Below, piece by piece: positions 7,553 to 18,510 of a DNA stretch of 64,000 nt; within the stretch, counting starts at the first letter, position 1; each line of letters starts with the position of its first letter. The stretch comes from Massilia sp. YIM B02763 (GTDB taxonomy: Bacteria > Pseudomonadota > Gammaproteobacteria > Burkholderiales > Burkholderiaceae_D). The stretch spans positions 716,552-780,551 of the forward strand of contig NZ_JASNRD010000001.1 in the NCBI RefSeq assembly GCF_030412015.1, written 5' to 3'. Position numbers and translations under genes: made by a program. The notes under the pieces were generated by a model. That model saw only the letters and a program-made list of their open reading frames with translations. It was not told where the DNA came from and did not search any database.

Positions 7553-9433
7553 TCAGTGCAGCTGGCGATAGATCTCTTCCGCCAGCGTGCTCGAGATGCC
7601 CTCCACCGACATCAGGTCCTCGACGCTGGCATCGATCACGCCGCGCAGGCCGCCGAAGCGCGCCAGCAGCTTCTGGCGGCGCTTGGCGCCGATGCCTTCG
7701 ATCTCTTCCAGGCGCGAGGCCTGGCGGGCCTTGGCGCGCTTGGCGCGCATGCCCGTGATGGCGAAGCGGTGGGCCTCGTCGCGGATCATCGCCACCAGCA
7801 TCAGCGCGGCCGATTCCTTGCCCAGTTCCTGGGGCTCGCGGCCGTCGGCGAAGATCAGGGTCTCCAGGCCCACGCGGCGGCCCTCCCCCTTCGCCACGCC
7901 GACGATGTTGGAGACGTCCAGGCCCAGTTCCGTGAACACCTGGCGCGCCATCTCCACCTGGCCCTTGCCGCCGTCGATCAGGGCGATGTCGGGCATCACG
8001 CCTTCGCCGTTCGCCACCTTCTCGTAGCGGCGCATCAGCACCTGGCGCATGGCGGCGTAGTCGTCGCCCGGCGTGATGTCGTTGATGTTGTAGCGGCGGT
8101 ATTCGCCGTTCTGCATCTGGTGGTGGTGGAACACGACGCACGACGCCTGCGTCGCTTCGCCGGCCGTGTGGCTGATGTCGAAGCATTCGATGCGCAGCGT
8201 CTCCAGGTCCTCGCTGTCCAGGCCCAGCACCTCGGCCAGCGCGCGCGTGCGCGATTGCTGCGAGCCCTGTTCGGACAGCAGGCGCGCCAGCGAGATCTCG
8301 GCGCCCTTCTGCGCCAGCTCCAGCCACTGGCGGCGCTGGCCCTGGGGCTGGAACACGAGGTTGATGCGGTGGCCGCATTGCTCGGTCAGCGCCACCATCA
8401 GCTCGGGCTGGTCGAATTCGATATTCAGGATCAGCGTGCCCGGCACGAATTTATCGGCGTAGTGCTGGGCCAGGAAAGCGGCCAGCACGTCGACTTCGAT
8501 CGGCGTGTCTTCCAGCGTCTCGCCGATCGCCTCGGCCACATGGCTGGGGAAGTAGGCGCGGTCGCCCAGGTGGCGCCCGCCGCGCACCATCGCCAGGTTG
8601 ACGCAGGCGCGGCCGCCCTGCACCACCACGGCGATGACGTCGACGTCGGCATCGGACGTCGTCTCCATGCTCTGCTGGTGCAGCACGCGCGACAGCGCCT
8701 GGATCTGGTTGCGCACGGCGGCGGCCTGCTCGAACATCAGGTTCTCGGCATAGCCCACCATCTTGGCCTGCAGCTCTTCCAGCACCTCGCTCTGGCGGCC
8801 GCGCAGGAATTTCGCGGCATTGTCGACGTCGCGCTTGTAGTCTTCCTTGGCCACGAGGTCCACGCAGGGGCCGCTGCAGCGGCCGATCTGGTGCAACAGG
8901 CAGGGGCGCGTGCGGTTGGCGAAGACGCTGTCCTCGCAGGTGCGCAGCATGAACACCTTCTGCAGCAGCTGGATCGATTCCTTGACGGCCCAGGCGCTCG
9001 GGAACGGCCCGAAGTACTGGCTCTTCTTGTCCAGCGCGCCGCGGTAGTAGGCCATGCGCGGATAGTCGCCGCTGGACAGCTTCAGGTACGGGTACGACTT
9101 ATCGTCGCGGAACAGGATGTTGTAGCGCGGCTTGAGCGTCTTGATCAGGTTGTTTTCCAGGATCAGCGCCTCGGCCTCGCTGTGCGTGACCGTCGTTTCC
9201 AGGCGCGCGATCTGGCTCACCATCATGGCGATGCGCGGGCTCGACAGCGTCTTCTGGAAATAGCTCGACACGCGCTTCTTGAGGTTGCGCGCCTTGCCGA
9301 CGTACAGGACCTTGTCCTCGCCGTCGAAATAGCGGTACACGCCAGGCAGGTCGGGCAGCCTGGCGACCGTCGCCAGCACCTGTTCGCGCGCTTCCTCGCT
9401 GGGTCGCACGGGAGATTCCGCATCCTTCGTCAT
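7553..9433 (-). CDS. uvrC: UvrABC system protein C, excinuclease subunit
   Basis: UvrC makes both incisions in nucleotide excision repair after UvrAB damage recognition. From the chosen start (MTKDAESP) the protein has 626 residues, close to the usual 610. It has a GIY-YIG nuclease domain (GVY about 31, YVGKARN about 44), a UVR domain ([14 protein letters not shown]), the RNase H-like C-terminal nuclease and terminal helix-hairpin-helix motifs ([25 protein letters not shown]). The frame is open up to 9568, which would add 45 residues of Ala/Lys-rich sequence; an AGAGGA lies about 14 bases before the chosen ATG. It sits between acpS and pgsA on the same strand. Confidence 0.93.
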   Translation of the reverse strand: MTKDAESPVRPSEEAREQVLATVARLPDLPGVYRYFDGEDKVLYVGKARNLKKRVSSYFQKTLSSPRIAMMVSQIARLETTVTHSEAEALILENNLIKTLKPRYNILFRDDKSYPYLKLSSGDYPRMAYYRGALDKKSQYFGPFPSAWAVKESIQLLQKVFMLRTCEDSVFANRTRPCLLHQIGRCSGPCVDLVAKEDYKRDVDNAAKFLRGRQSEVLEELQAKMVGYAENLMFEQAAAVRNQIQALSRVLHQQSMETTSDADVDVIAVVVQGGRACVNLAMVRGGRHLGDRAYFPSHVAEAIGETLEDTPIEVDVLAAFLAQHYADKFVPGTLILNIEFDQPELMVALTEQCGHRINLVFQPQGQRRQWLELAQKGAEISLARLLSEQGSQQSRTRALAEVLGLDSEDLETLRIECFDISHTAGEATQASCVVFHHHQMQNGEYRRYNINDITPGDDYAAMRQVLMRRYEKVANGEGVMPDIALIDGGKGQVEMARQVFTELGLDVSNIVGVAKGEGRRVGLETLIFADGREPQELGKESAALMLVAMIRDEAHRFAITGMRAKRAKARQASRLEEIEGIGAKRRQKLLARFGGLRGVIDASVEDLMSVEGISSTLAEEIYRQLH

Positions 9434-9581
9434 CGTGGCAATCAATTCCTCTTTCAATGCCTGCCAGGCGTCGGGCCGGGCCCGAAGCACCGGCGGCCTG
9501 GCGGCAGGGGTCTTGCATTTCTGCTGCTTCGCTACTGCTACCGCAACGGCGATTACTAATTTTGTCACTTCCGCTTACCAA

Positions 9582-9998
9582 TCAAGGCGCGGACGTGCCC
9601 TCCGGCGCTTGGGTCACGATGACGAAGGCGACGCCGTAGTCGGCTTCGTCGCTGATCGTCACCTGCGCGCTCAGGCGGTGCGTCCGCATGAATTCGTCGA
9701 GCGCCCCACTGCATTGGATGATCGGCTTGCCGCTCGGGGCGTTGAGCATCTGGGCCGAGCGCCACGTCATGGGCATGCGCATGCCCAGGCCGATGGCTTT
9801 CGAGAACGCTTCCTTGGCCGAGAACCGCGTGGCCAGGAAACGCAGCCCGCGCACCTCGTGCTTGGCGCGGCGGGCATGGTATTTGACGAGCTCCTCGGGG
9901 CCGAGGATCCGTTCGGCGAAGCGCTCGCCGTTGCGCTCCAGCGCCGCCTTCACGCGCGAGATCTGGACGATGTCGGTACCGATCCCGTAGATCATCAT
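9582..9998 (-). CDS. acpS: holo-[acyl-carrier-protein] synthase
   Basis: AcpS transfers 4'-phosphopantetheine from CoA to the serine of apo-ACP. The 138-residue protein has the two Mg-binding signatures: GIGTDIVQI near the N-terminus (Asp) and [10 protein letters not shown] (Glu) in the middle. Its ATG overlaps the pdxJ stop (TGATG), indicating translational coupling; an ATG three bases further in is the alternative start. The substrate gene acpP is about 13 kb away on the same strand. It ends just before the uvrC region; the nagZ gene that often follows acpS in other proteobacteria is absent here. Confidence 0.95.
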   Translation of the reverse strand: MMIYGIGTDIVQISRVKAALERNGERFAERILGPEELVKYHARRAKHEVRGLRFLATRFSAKEAFSKAIGLGMRMPMTWRSAQMLNAPSGKPIIQCSGALDEFMRTHRLSAQVTISDEADYGVAFVIVTQAPEGTSAP

Positions 9999-10783
9999 CA
10001 GGTTTCCGCCTGCGGATTGCCCAGCGAAATACCCAGGCGCGCATCGACCATGATCGCCTTCATCTCGCGGATCGCGTGTTCCCAGCCCACGAACAGCGCG
10101 TGCGCCACGATCGCGTGGCCGATGTTCAGCTCGTGGATCTCGGGGATGGCGGCGATCGGCTGCACGTTCGTGTAGTGCAGGCCGTGGCCCGCGTTCACGC
10201 GCAGTCCGTGCTTGACGCCGGCGCGCACGCCCAGCTGGATGCGCTCCAGTTCGCGCGCCACCTCGTCCTTGTGCTCGGCCTCGGCGTAGCGGCCCGTGTG
10301 CAGCTCGATCACGGGCGCGCCGACGGCGGCGGCGCAGGCGATCTGCGCCTCGTCGGCGTCGATGAACAGCGAGACGCGGATGCCCTCGCCCTGCAGCTGG
10401 CGGATCGCGGCCTCCACTTCCTTCTGGTAGCGGATCACGTCCAGGCCGCCCTCGGTCGTGACTTCCTCGCGCCGTTCCGGCACCAGGCACACGTCCTGCG
10501 GCTTCACGGTGCAGGCGAAGTCGATCATCTCCTGCGTCACGGCCGCTTCCAGGTTCATGCGGGTGACCAGTTGCGGGCGCAGCGCGATGACGTCGGCGTC
10601 CTTGATGTGGCGGCGGTCCTCGCGCAGGTGCAGCGTGATCAGGTCGGCGCCGGCCTGCTCGGCCAGCAGCGCGGCGCGCAGCGGGTCCGGGTAGGTGGTG
10701 CCGCGCGCGTTGCGCACGGTGGCGATGTGGTCGATGTTCACGCCCAGGTCGATGACGGGGCCGGCGGGTTGCAGGAAGCTCAT
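9998..10783 (-). CDS. pdxJ: pyridoxine 5'-phosphate synthase
   Basis: PdxJ condenses 1-deoxyxylulose-5-phosphate with 3-amino-2-oxopropyl phosphate to make pyridoxine 5'-phosphate, the last ring-forming step of DXP-dependent vitamin B6 synthesis. The 261-residue TIM-barrel protein contains the family signatures [25 protein letters not shown] and NAGHGLHY, including the catalytic His and Glu residues. It lies between recO and acpS, a classical order (rnc-era-recO-pdxJ-acpS), and its stop overlaps the acpS start. Confidence 0.96.
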   Translation of the reverse strand: MSFLQPAGPVIDLGVNIDHIATVRNARGTTYPDPLRAALLAEQAGADLITLHLREDRRHIKDADVIALRPQLVTRMNLEAAVTQEMIDFACTVKPQDVCLVPERREEVTTEGGLDVIRYQKEVEAAIRQLQGEGIRVSLFIDADEAQIACAAAVGAPVIELHTGRYAEAEHKDEVARELERIQLGVRAGVKHGLRVNAGHGLHYTNVQPIAAIPEIHELNIGHAIVAHALFVGWEHAIREMKAIMVDARLGISLGNPQAET

Positions 10784-10819
10784 GGTGGCTAGGCTTTCGT
10801 AAAAAACTGGCAGTTGCTG

Positions 10820-11620
10820 TCAAAGCTGCATCAGGTCGATCAGGATCTGGCGCGTGTTCAGCGGCGCGCCGCCGAGGTGGTAGGCCAGCAGGAAGCGCAT
10901 CAGCTGCTTGCTCTGGGCCTGCGTCAGCGGATCGTCGTAGGCCTCGCGCTCCATGTCGATCAGCGTCTGTCCCGCGACGATGGGCCAGGACTCGACGGCG
11001 CCGGCCGTGCGCGCGCCGCGCTCCGGGTCGACGACGTACAGGCTGCCCGCCTCGACCGGTGCGCGGGTCGTGCTGCAGCGCGTCAGGTCCGCCGCGACCC
11101 CGGTCTCCTTAAGTAGGGCCCGTTCGAATTTTCGCAAGGCGATCTGCGCCGGTTCCCCGTGCGCGAGTTCGTTCAGCGTCGAGATGTAGTGCTGGAACAG
11201 GGCCGGGTGCGGGTCGTCGCGCGCCAGCAGTTTCACCAGCAGCTCGTTCAGGTAGAAGCCGCACAGCAGCGCGGTCTTTTCGATCGGCAGCATGCCGCCG
11301 ACCCATTCGGCATCGATCAGCGTGCGCAGCTCGGACTTGCCAGAGAACGAGATCGACAGCGGCTGGAAGGTCTGCAGCACGCCGCGCAGCTTCGACAGCG
11401 GCCGCTTGGCCCCCTTGGCCACCACGCCGATCCGCCCGAAGTCGCGCGTGAACATGTCGACGATGAGGCTGGTTTCCTTGTACGGGTAGCTGTGCAGCAC
11501 GAACGCCGGCTGGCCGTTGACGCGGGTATCGCGCACGGGCGCGCGCCGCTTGGCGGCGGTCGTGGAGGCGGCGGGGCCTTCCTGGTCGTGGTCGATGATG
11601 TCGTCGTCGCGGCTGGGCAT
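10820..11620 (-). CDS. recO: DNA repair protein RecO
   Basis: RecO helps RecR load RecA onto SSB-coated single-stranded DNA in RecF-pathway recombination. The start at 11620 (MPSRDDDI) gives 266 residues with an extra acidic N-terminal extension before the OB-fold (about residues 37-110: [16 protein letters not shown], then [13 protein letters not shown]). The C-terminal helical domain follows. The frame is open to 11686 but upstream codons lie inside an intergenic palindromic repeat, so I rejected them. It is in the rnc-era-recO-pdxJ-acpS order, separated from era by that repeat. Confidence 0.93.
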   Translation of the reverse strand: MPSRDDDIIDHDQEGPAASTTAAKRRAPVRDTRVNGQPAFVLHSYPYKETSLIVDMFTRDFGRIGVVAKGAKRPLSKLRGVLQTFQPLSISFSGKSELRTLIDAEWVGGMLPIEKTALLCGFYLNELLVKLLARDDPHPALFQHYISTLNELAHGEPAQIALRKFERALLKETGVAADLTRCSTTRAPVEAGSLYVVDPERGARTAGAVESWPIVAGQTLIDMEREAYDDPLTQAQSKQLMRFLLAYHLGGAPLNTRQILIDLMQL

Positions 11621-11658
11621 GCGCAATGATAACCCGGGTGGGGAGGATGCTGTGTAGC

Positions 11659-11763
11659 CGTCGTCCCTGCGCAGGCAGGGACCCAATTTCCCATCCGCAG
11701 TCGTAACGCGTGCTTACCGGATTCGTTTGAAGAAATTGGGTCCCCGCCTGCGCGGGGACGACG
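11659..11763. repeat. dispersed palindromic intergenic repeat, copy 1
   Basis: An inverted repeat of CGTCGTCCCTGCGCAGGC type: the left arm runs into CAGGGACCCAATTTC, and the right arm mirrors it (GAAATTGGGTCCCCGCC to GACGACG). A close relative with a similar centre (cgcag.cgtaacgc) is at 51626-51712, and a shorter relative of the arm at 36177-36237. It lies between era and recO and may shape mRNA ends. Confidence 0.8.
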
Positions 11764-11778
11764 TGCAAGCTGGTACTT

Positions 11779-12711
11779 TTATTCGTAGCCGTACGCCCGC
11801 AGCCCCGCCTCGTTATCCGCCCAGCCCGACTTCACCTTGACCCAGATTTCCAGGTACACGGGCCCGTCGAACAGCTTTTCCATGTCGATGCGCGATTGCG
11901 TCGAAATCTCTTTCAGGCGGGCGCCCTTGTTACCGATGATCATGGCCTTGTGCGTGTCGCGCTCGACCAGGATGGCGGCGAAGATGCGGCGCAGATTGCC
12001 TTCCTGCTGGAATTGCTCGATCAGCACCGTGCTCGTGTACGGCAGCTCGTCGCCCAGCAGGCGGAACACTTTTTCGCGCACGATCTCGGCGGCAAGGAAT
12101 TTCTCGCTACGGTCGGTGATGTCGTCCGGCCCGAAGATCGGCGGGTTTTCCGGCAGGTGGCGCCGGATCTCGCCTTCCAGCGCATCGACCTGGAAGCGGT
12201 GCTTGGCCGACACCGGCACCACGGCCGTGAAGTCGCGCAGCGCTGCGATCCTGGCGGCGAACGGCATCAGCTCGGCCTTGTCCTTCATGCGGTCCGATTT
12301 ATTGATGACCAGGATCACCGGAACATTGGTCGGCAGCAGGTCCAGCACTTGCTGGTCCGCCGGGCCGAACGTGCCCGCCTCGACGAGGAACAGGATCACG
12401 TCGGACGCCGTCAGCGTGTTCGACACGGTCTTGTTCAGCGTCTTGTTCAGCGCGTTCGCGTGGCGGGTCTGGAAGCCTGGCGTGTCGACGTAGATGAACT
12501 GGGCGTCGTCGCGCGTCTGGATGCCCGTGATGCGGTGGCGCGTCGTCTGCGCCTTGCGCGAGGTGATCGAGACCTTGGCCCCGATCAGCACGTTCATCAG
12601 CGTCGACTTGCCGACGTTGGGACGGCCCACGATTGCGATATAGCCGCAGCGAAAATTATCCGGAGTCATGCCTGCTGCGGGGGCGTCGACGGGGTTGCTG
12701 TCCATGTTCAT
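11779..12711 (-). CDS. era: GTPase Era
   Basis: Era is an essential GTPase that binds the 3' end of 16S rRNA and assists 30S maturation. The 310-residue protein has the G motifs (GRPNVGKST about 29-37, DTPG, NKSD) and a C-terminal KH domain with [11 protein letters not shown] ribosome binding site (AGGAA) lies before ATG 12711. It follows rnc on the same strand, and both act on rRNA. An intergenic palindrome after its stop may uncouple it from recO. Confidence 0.97.
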   Translation of the reverse strand: MNMDSNPVDAPAAGMTPDNFRCGYIAIVGRPNVGKSTLMNVLIGAKVSITSRKAQTTRHRITGIQTRDDAQFIYVDTPGFQTRHANALNKTLNKTVSNTLTASDVILFLVEAGTFGPADQQVLDLLPTNVPVILVINKSDRMKDKAELMPFAARIAALRDFTAVVPVSAKHRFQVDALEGEIRRHLPENPPIFGPDDITDRSEKFLAAEIVREKVFRLLGDELPYTSTVLIEQFQQEGNLRRIFAAILVERDTHKAMIIGNKGARLKEISTQSRIDMEKLFDGPVYLEIWVKVKSGWADNEAGLRAYGYE

Positions 12712-12787
12712 AGTGGTTCCTGCTCCGGCTGGCCCGGAAAATGGTGCGGCCGCTCGCGCGGCCCGGATACGGTGGTGCCCGCCGCGC

Positions 12788-13615
12788 TTATTCGCGGTGC
12801 GGGCGCTGCTTGGCCGGCGCGGGTGCCGACTGCAAGGTCAATTCGCCGGCGACGGGCTCGTCGCTCTGGTCGGTGGCGATGCCGGCCAGTTTCAGCTGGG
12901 CCGCGCGCGGACGCGACTTGCGCGCCGCCGACGGGCTTTTCTGCATGGCCTGCTCGGCCACTTCCAGCGCCAGGCGCGCCGCCGCCTGCTCGCCGGCGCG
13001 GCGGCTGCCGCCGCGGCCGAACACCTGGATGCCCAGCTTGGGCACCAGGCACTCGATCTCGAATTCCTGGCTGTGGGCGGCGCCGTGCGTGGCGACGACG
13101 TTATACGTCGGCAGCGAGATTTTTTTGCTTTGCAGGAATTCCTGCAACAGGGTCTTGGCATCCTTGCCCAGCGTGCGCGGGTCGACCGAATCGAGCAGCG
13201 GGATGTAGAAGGCGCGGATGGTGGCGCGCGCCGCCTCGAAGCCGCTGTCGAGGAAGATCGCGCCCAGCAGGGCTTCCAGCGTGTCCGCCAGGATCGACGG
13301 GCGGCGGAAGCCGCCCGATTTCAGCTCGCCCTCGCCCAGGCGCAGGAAGTGCGACAGTTCCAGCTTCTGGGCGATCTCGTACAGCGTCTGCTGCTTGACC
13401 AGGTTGGCGCGCAGGCGCGACAGGTCGCCCTCGGCCAGGTGGTCGAAGCGTTCGTACAGGATCGAGGCGACGACGCAGTTCAGGATCGAATCGCCGAGGA
13501 ATTCCAGGCGCTCGTTATGCACGCTGCTGTGGCTACGGTGGGTCAGCGCCTGCTGCAGCAGGCCGGGATCCCGGAACGTGTAACCTAGGCGAGTTTGCAA
13601 TAACTGAAGATTCAT
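12788..13615 (-). CDS. rnc: ribonuclease III
   Basis: RNase III cleaves double-stranded RNA, including rRNA precursors. The protein has the signature ERLEFLGDS (about residues 35-43) with the acidic metal ligands, the downstream [14 protein letters not shown], and a dsRNA-binding domain (about 157-225). At 275 residues it is about 50 longer than E. coli RNase III because of a C-terminal Ala/Lys/Arg-rich tail that looks disordered. It lies between the DUF4845 gene and era in the lepA-lepB-rnc-era block. Confidence 0.96.
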   Translation of the reverse strand: MNLQLLQTRLGYTFRDPGLLQQALTHRSHSSVHNERLEFLGDSILNCVVASILYERFDHLAEGDLSRLRANLVKQQTLYEIAQKLELSHFLRLGEGELKSGGFRRPSILADTLEALLGAIFLDSGFEAARATIRAFYIPLLDSVDPRTLGKDAKTLLQEFLQSKKISLPTYNVVATHGAAHSQEFEIECLVPKLGIQVFGRGGSRRAGEQAAARLALEVAEQAMQKSPSAARKSRPRAAQLKLAGIATDQSDEPVAGELTLQSAPAPAKQRPHRE

Positions 13616-13683
13616 TGTCGTACCAATCTGTTGGGCCGGCGCCGAGCCGGACTACGCAATGGTCCGCCTCTCGTCCGGCTGAA

Positions 13684-14118
13684 TTACTGGGCGCGGCCAG
13701 CCTCTTCCGCCGCCACCACGCCGCTCGGGTCGGTGGTGCCGGAAAAATCGAACAGCAGGCTGACGTTGCCCGTCAGCGGCACCCGCTTCTCGTAGGCGAA
13801 GCTGACCTGCACGTCGTTGCCGTCGCGGGTGATCACCAGGTCGCGTCCCTGGACCGCACTAATGTCGTTGACGCCGGCGTTGCGGTCGAACGCCTGCTGT
13901 ATCTCGCGGACGGTGCCGCCGGCCGCCTTGGCCGCCACGATCGCGTTCTTCACGGCGCGGTATTCGATGAAGGCCGGCACGGTCTTGATGACCACCAGCG
14001 CGATCGCCCCCAGCACCGCCAGCACGACGACCAGGCCGGACAGCGATACCCCGCCCTCCCTGCCTGGCCGGCGCACGATACCGCCATGCATACCGCCATG
14101 TTTTCCCGCCGCGCCCAT
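13684..14118 (-). CDS. DUF4845 domain membrane protein
   Basis: A 144-residue protein with a basic N-terminus, one hydrophobic helix (about 24-44: GVSLSGLVVVLAVLGAIALV) and a soluble domain ending FSGTTDPSG. The family is almost always found between lepB and rnc in beta- and gammaproteobacteria, as here. The start resembles a pseudopilin leader (GG followed by a long hydrophobic helix), but no function is established. A ribosome binding site (AAAAGGA) precedes ATG 14118. Confidence 0.85.
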   Translation of the reverse strand: MGAAGKHGGMHGGIVRRPGREGGVSLSGLVVVLAVLGAIALVVIKTVPAFIEYRAVKNAIVAAKAAGGTVREIQQAFDRNAGVNDISAVQGRDLVITRDGNDVQVSFAYEKRVPLTGNVSLLFDFSGTTDPSGVVAAEEAGRAQ

Positions 14119-14131
14119 CGCCCCGGTCCTT

Positions 14132-15052
14132 TTAGTGGATACCGCCGATGCGCTTCAGGTCGCCGAAGTTCATCCAGACGAACACGGCCTTGCCGACGAT
14201 GTTCTGGTCCGGGACGAAGCCCCAGTAACGGCTGTCTGCGCTATTGTCGCGGTTGTCGCCCATCATGAAGTAATTACCCTCCGGCACGACACAAGTAAAT
14301 TTATCGTAGGAGTAGGTGCAATTCTCGTGATGGGGGAATTCCTCCACGGCAGCCAGGTTGATCGGGCGGGCACCGTCCATGTTCAGGATGCGGTGCGGCG
14401 CGTTCTGCAGCTTTTCCAAGTATTGCTTGTGATACACCGGACGCTCGTCGTCGAGGTAGTCGTCGAGCGGCGTGTACTCGACCGGCTGGCCGTTGACGGT
14501 CAGGCGCTTGTTCTCGTAGGTGATTTTATCACCCGGCACGCCGATCACGCGCTTGATGTAGTCCTGGCTCATGTCCTTCGGGTACTTGAACACCATGACG
14601 TCGCCGCGCTGCGGATTGCCGACCTCGATGATCTTTTTATTGATCACCGGCAGGCGGATCCCGTAGTCGAACTTGTTCACGAGGATCAGGTCGCCCACCA
14701 GCAGGGTCGGCACCATCGACGAGGATGGGATCTTGAACGGCTCGAACAGGAAGGAGCGCAGGAAGAACACCAGGGCGATCACGGGGAAGAAGCTGCCCGA
14801 GTACTCGACCCAGGTCGGCTGGCGCAGGATCGACGCTTCCAATGCCGCGCGGCTGCCCGTGTTGCTGTCGGCCTTGATGCCGTCGGCCGTCAGCTTGGCA
14901 TAGCGGGCGTCGTACTCGGCCAGGGCCTTGTCGGCGCGCACGCGGCGCTGCTTGGACAGCACGAACACGTCCAGGCACCAGATGACGCCCGTGACCACCA
15001 TCGCGACAAACAGAATCAGGGCAAAGTTCCCGAGGATCAGTTGCAAATTCAT
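14132..15052 (-). CDS. lepB: signal peptidase I
   Basis: LepB removes signal peptides from exported preproteins at the periplasmic face of the inner membrane. Two N-terminal membrane segments (about 5-25 and 83-100) precede the catalytic domain with the nucleophile Ser in PSSSMVPTL and the general base Lys in [11 protein letters not shown]. The substrate-pocket box [13 protein letters not shown] is present. Its ATG overlaps the lepA stop (ATGA), so the two are translationally coupled. Length 306 is normal. Confidence 0.97.
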   Translation of the reverse strand: MNLQLILGNFALILFVAMVVTGVIWCLDVFVLSKQRRVRADKALAEYDARYAKLTADGIKADSNTGSRAALEASILRQPTWVEYSGSFFPVIALVFFLRSFLFEPFKIPSSSMVPTLLVGDLILVNKFDYGIRLPVINKKIIEVGNPQRGDVMVFKYPKDMSQDYIKRVIGVPGDKITYENKRLTVNGQPVEYTPLDDYLDDERPVYHKQYLEKLQNAPHRILNMDGARPINLAAVEEFPHHENCTYSYDKFTCVVPEGNYFMMGDNRDNSADSRYWGFVPDQNIVGKAVFVWMNFGDLKRIGGIH

Positions 15053-16842
15053 TTCTCTTCCACTTGGAGGATGGCCAGGAAGGCTTCTTGCGGAATCTCC
15101 ACCGAGCCCACTTGCTTCATGCGCTTCTTGCCCGCCTTCTGTTTCTCGAGCAGTTTCTTCTTACGGGTGATGTCGCCGCCGTAGCACTTGGCCAGCACGT
15201 TCTTGCGCATCGCCTTGACGTTCTCGCGCGAGATGATGGTGGCGCCGATGGCGGCCTGGATCGCCACGTCGAACATCTGGCGCGGGATCAGTTCGCGCAT
15301 CTTGGCCGCCACCTGGCGCCCGCGGTAGGCGGCGTTGGCGCGGTGCACGATGATCGCCAGCGCGTCGACCTTCTCGCTGTTGATCAGCATGTCGACCTTG
15401 ACGACGTCGGCGGCGCGGTTTTCCTTGAACTCGTAATCCATCGACGCGTAGCCGCGCGAGGTCGACTTCAGGCGGTCGAAGAAGTCCAGCACGATCTCGG
15501 CCATCGGGATCTCGTATTGCAGCTTGACCTGGCGGCCGTGGTAGCTCATGTCGAGCTGCACGCCGCGCTTGCTGTTACACAGCGTCATCACGGCGCCCAC
15601 GTATTCCTGCGGCATGTACAAGTTGACGTTGACGATCGGCTCGCGCACTTCGTTGATCTTGGACGGTTCCGGCATCTTCGACGGATTGTCGACGCGCACC
15701 ATCGAGCCGTCGCGCATCTCGACCTCGTACACCACGGTCGGCGCCGTCGTGATCAGGTCCATGTCGAATTCGCGCTCCAGGCGCTCCTGCACGATTTCCA
15801 TGTGCAGCAGGCCCAGGAAGCCGCAGCGGAAGCCGAAGCCCAGCGCCTGCGACACTTCCGGCTCGTACATCAGGGCCGCGTCGTTCAGCTTCAGCTTTTC
15901 CAGCGAGTCGCGCAGCGCGTCGTACTGGTTCGCTTCCACCGGGAACAGGCCGGCGAACACCTGCGGCTGGACTTCCTTGAAGCCCGGCAGCGGCGCCGGC
16001 GCCGGACGGCTGGCCAGCGTGACGGTATCGCCCACCTTGGCGGCGGTCAGTTCCTTGATGCCGGCGATGATGAAGCCCACCTGGCCGGCCGACAGCTCCG
16101 GCAGCGAGACGGAGCGCGGCGTGAAGATGCCGATCTGCTCGACCAGGTTCACCGATTCGGTCGCCATCAGGAGGATCTTGTCCTTCGGACGCAGCGTGCC
16201 GTTGACCACGCGCACCAGCATCACGACGCCGACGTAGGGGTCGTACCAGGAGTCGACGATCAGCGCCTGCAGCGGCGCGTCCGGGTCGCCCTGCGGCGGC
16301 GGGACCTTGGCGATCAGCGTCTCGAGCACGTCTTCCACGCCCAGGCCCGTCTTGGCCGAGCACACGGTGGCGTCGGACGCGTCGATGCCGATCACGTCCT
16401 CGATTTCCTTCTTGGCGTTGTCCGGGTCGGCGTGCGGCAGGTCGATCTTGTTCAGGATCGGCACCACTTCCACGCCGAGGTCCAGCGCCGTGTAGCAGTT
16501 GGCGACCGTCTGCGCTTCCACGCCCTGCGACGCGTCGACGACCAGCAGCGCGCCTTCGCAGGCGGACAGCGAGCGCGACACTTCATAGCTGAAGTCGACG
16601 TGGCCCGGGGTATCGATCAGGTTCAGGTTATAGGTCTGGCCGTCGCGCGCCTTGTACTGCAGCGCCGCGGTCTGGGCCTTGATGGTGATGCCGCGCTCGC
16701 GCTCCAGGTCCATCGAGTCGAGCACCTGCGCGTCCATCTCACGTTCCGACAGGCCGCCGCACAGCTGGATGATGCGGTCGGCCAGCGTCGATTTGCCGTG
16801 GTCGATGTGGGCGATGATGGAAAAGTTACGTATGTTTTTCAT
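15049..16842 (-). CDS. lepA: elongation factor 4 (LepA)
   Basis: EF4 is a translational GTPase that acts on stalled ribosomes and in ribosome biogenesis. The 597-residue protein has the G motifs [19 protein letters not shown] and NKIDLP, then domains II, III, V and the LepA-specific C-terminal domain ending [12 protein letters not shown]. It heads the lepA-lepB-DUF4845-rnc-era operon. The 356 bases upstream, before a divergent gene, should hold its promoter, though I could not pick one out. Confidence 0.97.
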   Translation of the reverse strand: MKNIRNFSIIAHIDHGKSTLADRIIQLCGGLSEREMDAQVLDSMDLERERGITIKAQTAALQYKARDGQTYNLNLIDTPGHVDFSYEVSRSLSACEGALLVVDASQGVEAQTVANCYTALDLGVEVVPILNKIDLPHADPDNAKKEIEDVIGIDASDATVCSAKTGLGVEDVLETLIAKVPPPQGDPDAPLQALIVDSWYDPYVGVVMLVRVVNGTLRPKDKILLMATESVNLVEQIGIFTPRSVSLPELSAGQVGFIIAGIKELTAAKVGDTVTLASRPAPAPLPGFKEVQPQVFAGLFPVEANQYDALRDSLEKLKLNDAALMYEPEVSQALGFGFRCGFLGLLHMEIVQERLEREFDMDLITTAPTVVYEVEMRDGSMVRVDNPSKMPEPSKINEVREPIVNVNLYMPQEYVGAVMTLCNSKRGVQLDMSYHGRQVKLQYEIPMAEIVLDFFDRLKSTSRGYASMDYEFKENRAADVVKVDMLINSEKVDALAIIVHRANAAYRGRQVAAKMRELIPRQMFDVAIQAAIGATIISRENVKAMRKNVLAKCYGGDITRKKKLLEKQKAGKKRMKQVGSVEIPQEAFLAILQVEEK

Positions 16843-17198
16843 TCAAAACTCAAAACCAAAAAGAGCGGCACGCGGCCCTGGCCGGCGGCGCCGAAGTCGG
16901 CGCGCCGGCGGAATACGAAAAAAGCGCTCCGGCGGGACCATGCGGGCCCAGGCGAGCGCCTTGTCGAGCGAATCGGATTGGCCGGTCCCGCGCCGGCGGC
17001 AGTCGAAATCGCTCCCAATCGCGCATTTTACCGGATTTCGGGTTAGAAAGCCCGGTTTCCGCGAGAGACGGCATGCAACATCGTCAACAGCCGCGCCGGG
17101 GGCCACCGCGCCGTCCATTCTCGCAATTGCCTACCGTCAAGTATTTTCGAGCTCAGCCGTTAAGAAGGTATCGCCGCCTTTGACGCTCCGACTCCGCC
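16843..17198. other. divergent intergenic region between lepA and the metallopeptidase gene
   Basis: These 356 bases separate two divergent genes and must carry both promoters. The sequence is GC-rich except for short A-runs next to the lepA start. I see no convincing paired -35/-10 boxes, hairpin or repeat. Confidence 0.4.
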
Positions 17199-18188
17199 AT
17201 GATCCTGACCCGCGACCCGCAAGCCTGGACCGACCTGTACCAGCACCCGCTCCACGCCCGCATCCTGCCGCTGCCGGCCGAGGTGCGCGACTTCGTGCTG
17301 CAGGTGAACGAGGCCACGGGCCTGGACGCGGTGCCGGAAGCCGTCCACGCCGATGCCGGCCTGCATGCGGACATCGCGCAGGCGCTGCGCGGCCTGCCCG
17401 CCGGCGTGCTGGGCCTGGTGTCGCCGCTGCTGCTGGGCGTCTGCCTGGGCCGGGGCCTGGGCTCGTCGGGCGCCACCGACATCGTCGTCGATGCCGCCGA
17501 CGGCCGCATCCTCGGCTGCGTCGTGCTGCTGGACGTCGAGCTGATGGCGGGCCACACGGCCAATTCCTGGGCCACCTGGAAGGACAACCTGCCCTTCGCG
17601 CGCGGCCGCGGGTTCGCGCTCGACACGACGATCGCCGCGCCGCGGGACGACACCCGCGCGAATGCCCTGCAATTCCTCCTGCTGCACGAGTTCGGCCACG
17701 TGCTGACGGCCGACGGCAACTTCCTGCCGCGCTGGTGGGAGGCCATGCCGGACACGCATTTCTGCTGGGAGTTCTCCTACCTGGCGCTGAGCTGGACGAC
17801 GGATGCCTTCGGCCGTTTCGTGCCGCAGCAACGTTCCGATTTCGCGCTGCGCGACGCCGTCGACTTCTACGGCAAGCGGCAGCTGCACGGCGACGCCATC
17901 GTCACCGCCTATGCCGGCCTGGAGCTGGCCGATTTCGCCAGCCTGTACGGCGCCACGAATCCCTACGACGACTTCGCCGAATGCTTCGCCACCTACGTCC
18001 ACGTCGAAATGCTGGGTCGCCCGCACGTCCTGCGCATCGACCTGGACGGCGAGCCGCGGGCCTGGCTGGACAGCTTCTGGGCCAGTCCGCGGAGCAACGC
18101 CAAGCGCGCTTTCATGGAGCGCATGCTGGGCCTGGACACGCCGGCCGTGATGGCGGCCAACGAGGCTCTGGCGCGCGCGGCCGCGTGA
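17199..18188 (+). CDS. putative zinc metallopeptidase, HEFGH type
   Basis: A 329-residue protein with no signal peptide. The motif LLHEFGHVL (HEFGH at 163-167) is a typical HExxH zinc site, and Glu261 in DDFAECFATYVH, about 95 residues later, would serve as the third ligand of a gluzincin. Trp/Tyr-rich segments lie between them. I do not recognise the family, and no substrate is suggested. It is the only plus-strand gene in the 20-kb housekeeping block, inserted between lepA and the mucD/glutaredoxin pair, where other proteobacteria have no gene. Base composition is like its neighbours. Confidence 0.7.
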   Translation: MILTRDPQAWTDLYQHPLHARILPLPAEVRDFVLQVNEATGLDAVPEAVHADAGLHADIAQALRGLPAGVLGLVSPLLLGVCLGRGLGSSGATDIVVDAADGRILGCVVLLDVELMAGHTANSWATWKDNLPFARGRGFALDTTIAAPRDDTRANALQFLLLHEFGHVLTADGNFLPRWWEAMPDTHFCWEFSYLALSWTTDAFGRFVPQQRSDFALRDAVDFYGKRQLHGDAIVTAYAGLELADFASLYGATNPYDDFAECFATYVHVEMLGRPHVLRIDLDGEPRAWLDSFWASPRSNAKRAFMERMLGLDTPAVMAANEALARAAA

Positions 18189-18219
18189 TGGAATCATCCG
18201 GCGCGCGCAAGGCTGCCGG

Positions 18220-18510
18220 TCAGGAAGCCGGTCGTGGGCCGTTCGACGCGCCGGCCATCGCATGCGACAGGTGGGCGGCCAGCGCCGTCTCGTCGAGGAA
18301 GTAGTGGCACAGTTCGACCTGGTCGGCGCCCGCCGCCAGCACCGGCACCAGTTCGTCGTAGCGGGCGACGAGGGCCGGGTCGGCGTCCACGTCGACGATG
18401 TCCAGCTGGTAGCCGACGCCGGCGCGCGCCATGAAGGCGCGCACGGCGGCGGCCATGTCCTCGCACAGGTGGCAGTAGCTGCGCGAGAACAAGGTCAAGC
18501 GAATGGTCAC
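18220..18510 (-). CDS. glutaredoxin-family thiol protein
   Basis: A 96-residue thioredoxin-fold protein with a CxxC site (SYCHLCEDM, Cys13 and Cys16) and the cis-Pro region (ELVPVLAAG). It belongs to the glutaredoxin-like/DUF836 group that sits between mucD and lepA in betaproteobacteria. Its ATG overlaps the mucD stop (ATGA), so expression is coupled to the envelope-stress protease. The electron donor and target are unknown. Confidence 0.85.
   Translation of the reverse strand: MTIRLTLFSRSYCHLCEDMAAAVRAFMARAGVGYQLDIVDVDADPALVARYDELVPVLAAGADQVELCHYFLDETALAAHLSHAMAGASNGPRPAS

Noticed and set aside
10820..11686. Longer RecO start at 11686
   Set aside because: The extra codons lie inside a palindromic repeat; start 11620 fits better.
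13817..15184. 455-codon plus-strand frame opposite lepB
   Set aside because: It is a shadow of lepB and neighbours, with no recognisable domain.
15064..17046. 660-codon plus-strand frame opposite lepA
   Set aside because: His/Asp/Arg-rich antisense composition typical of GC-rich shadows.
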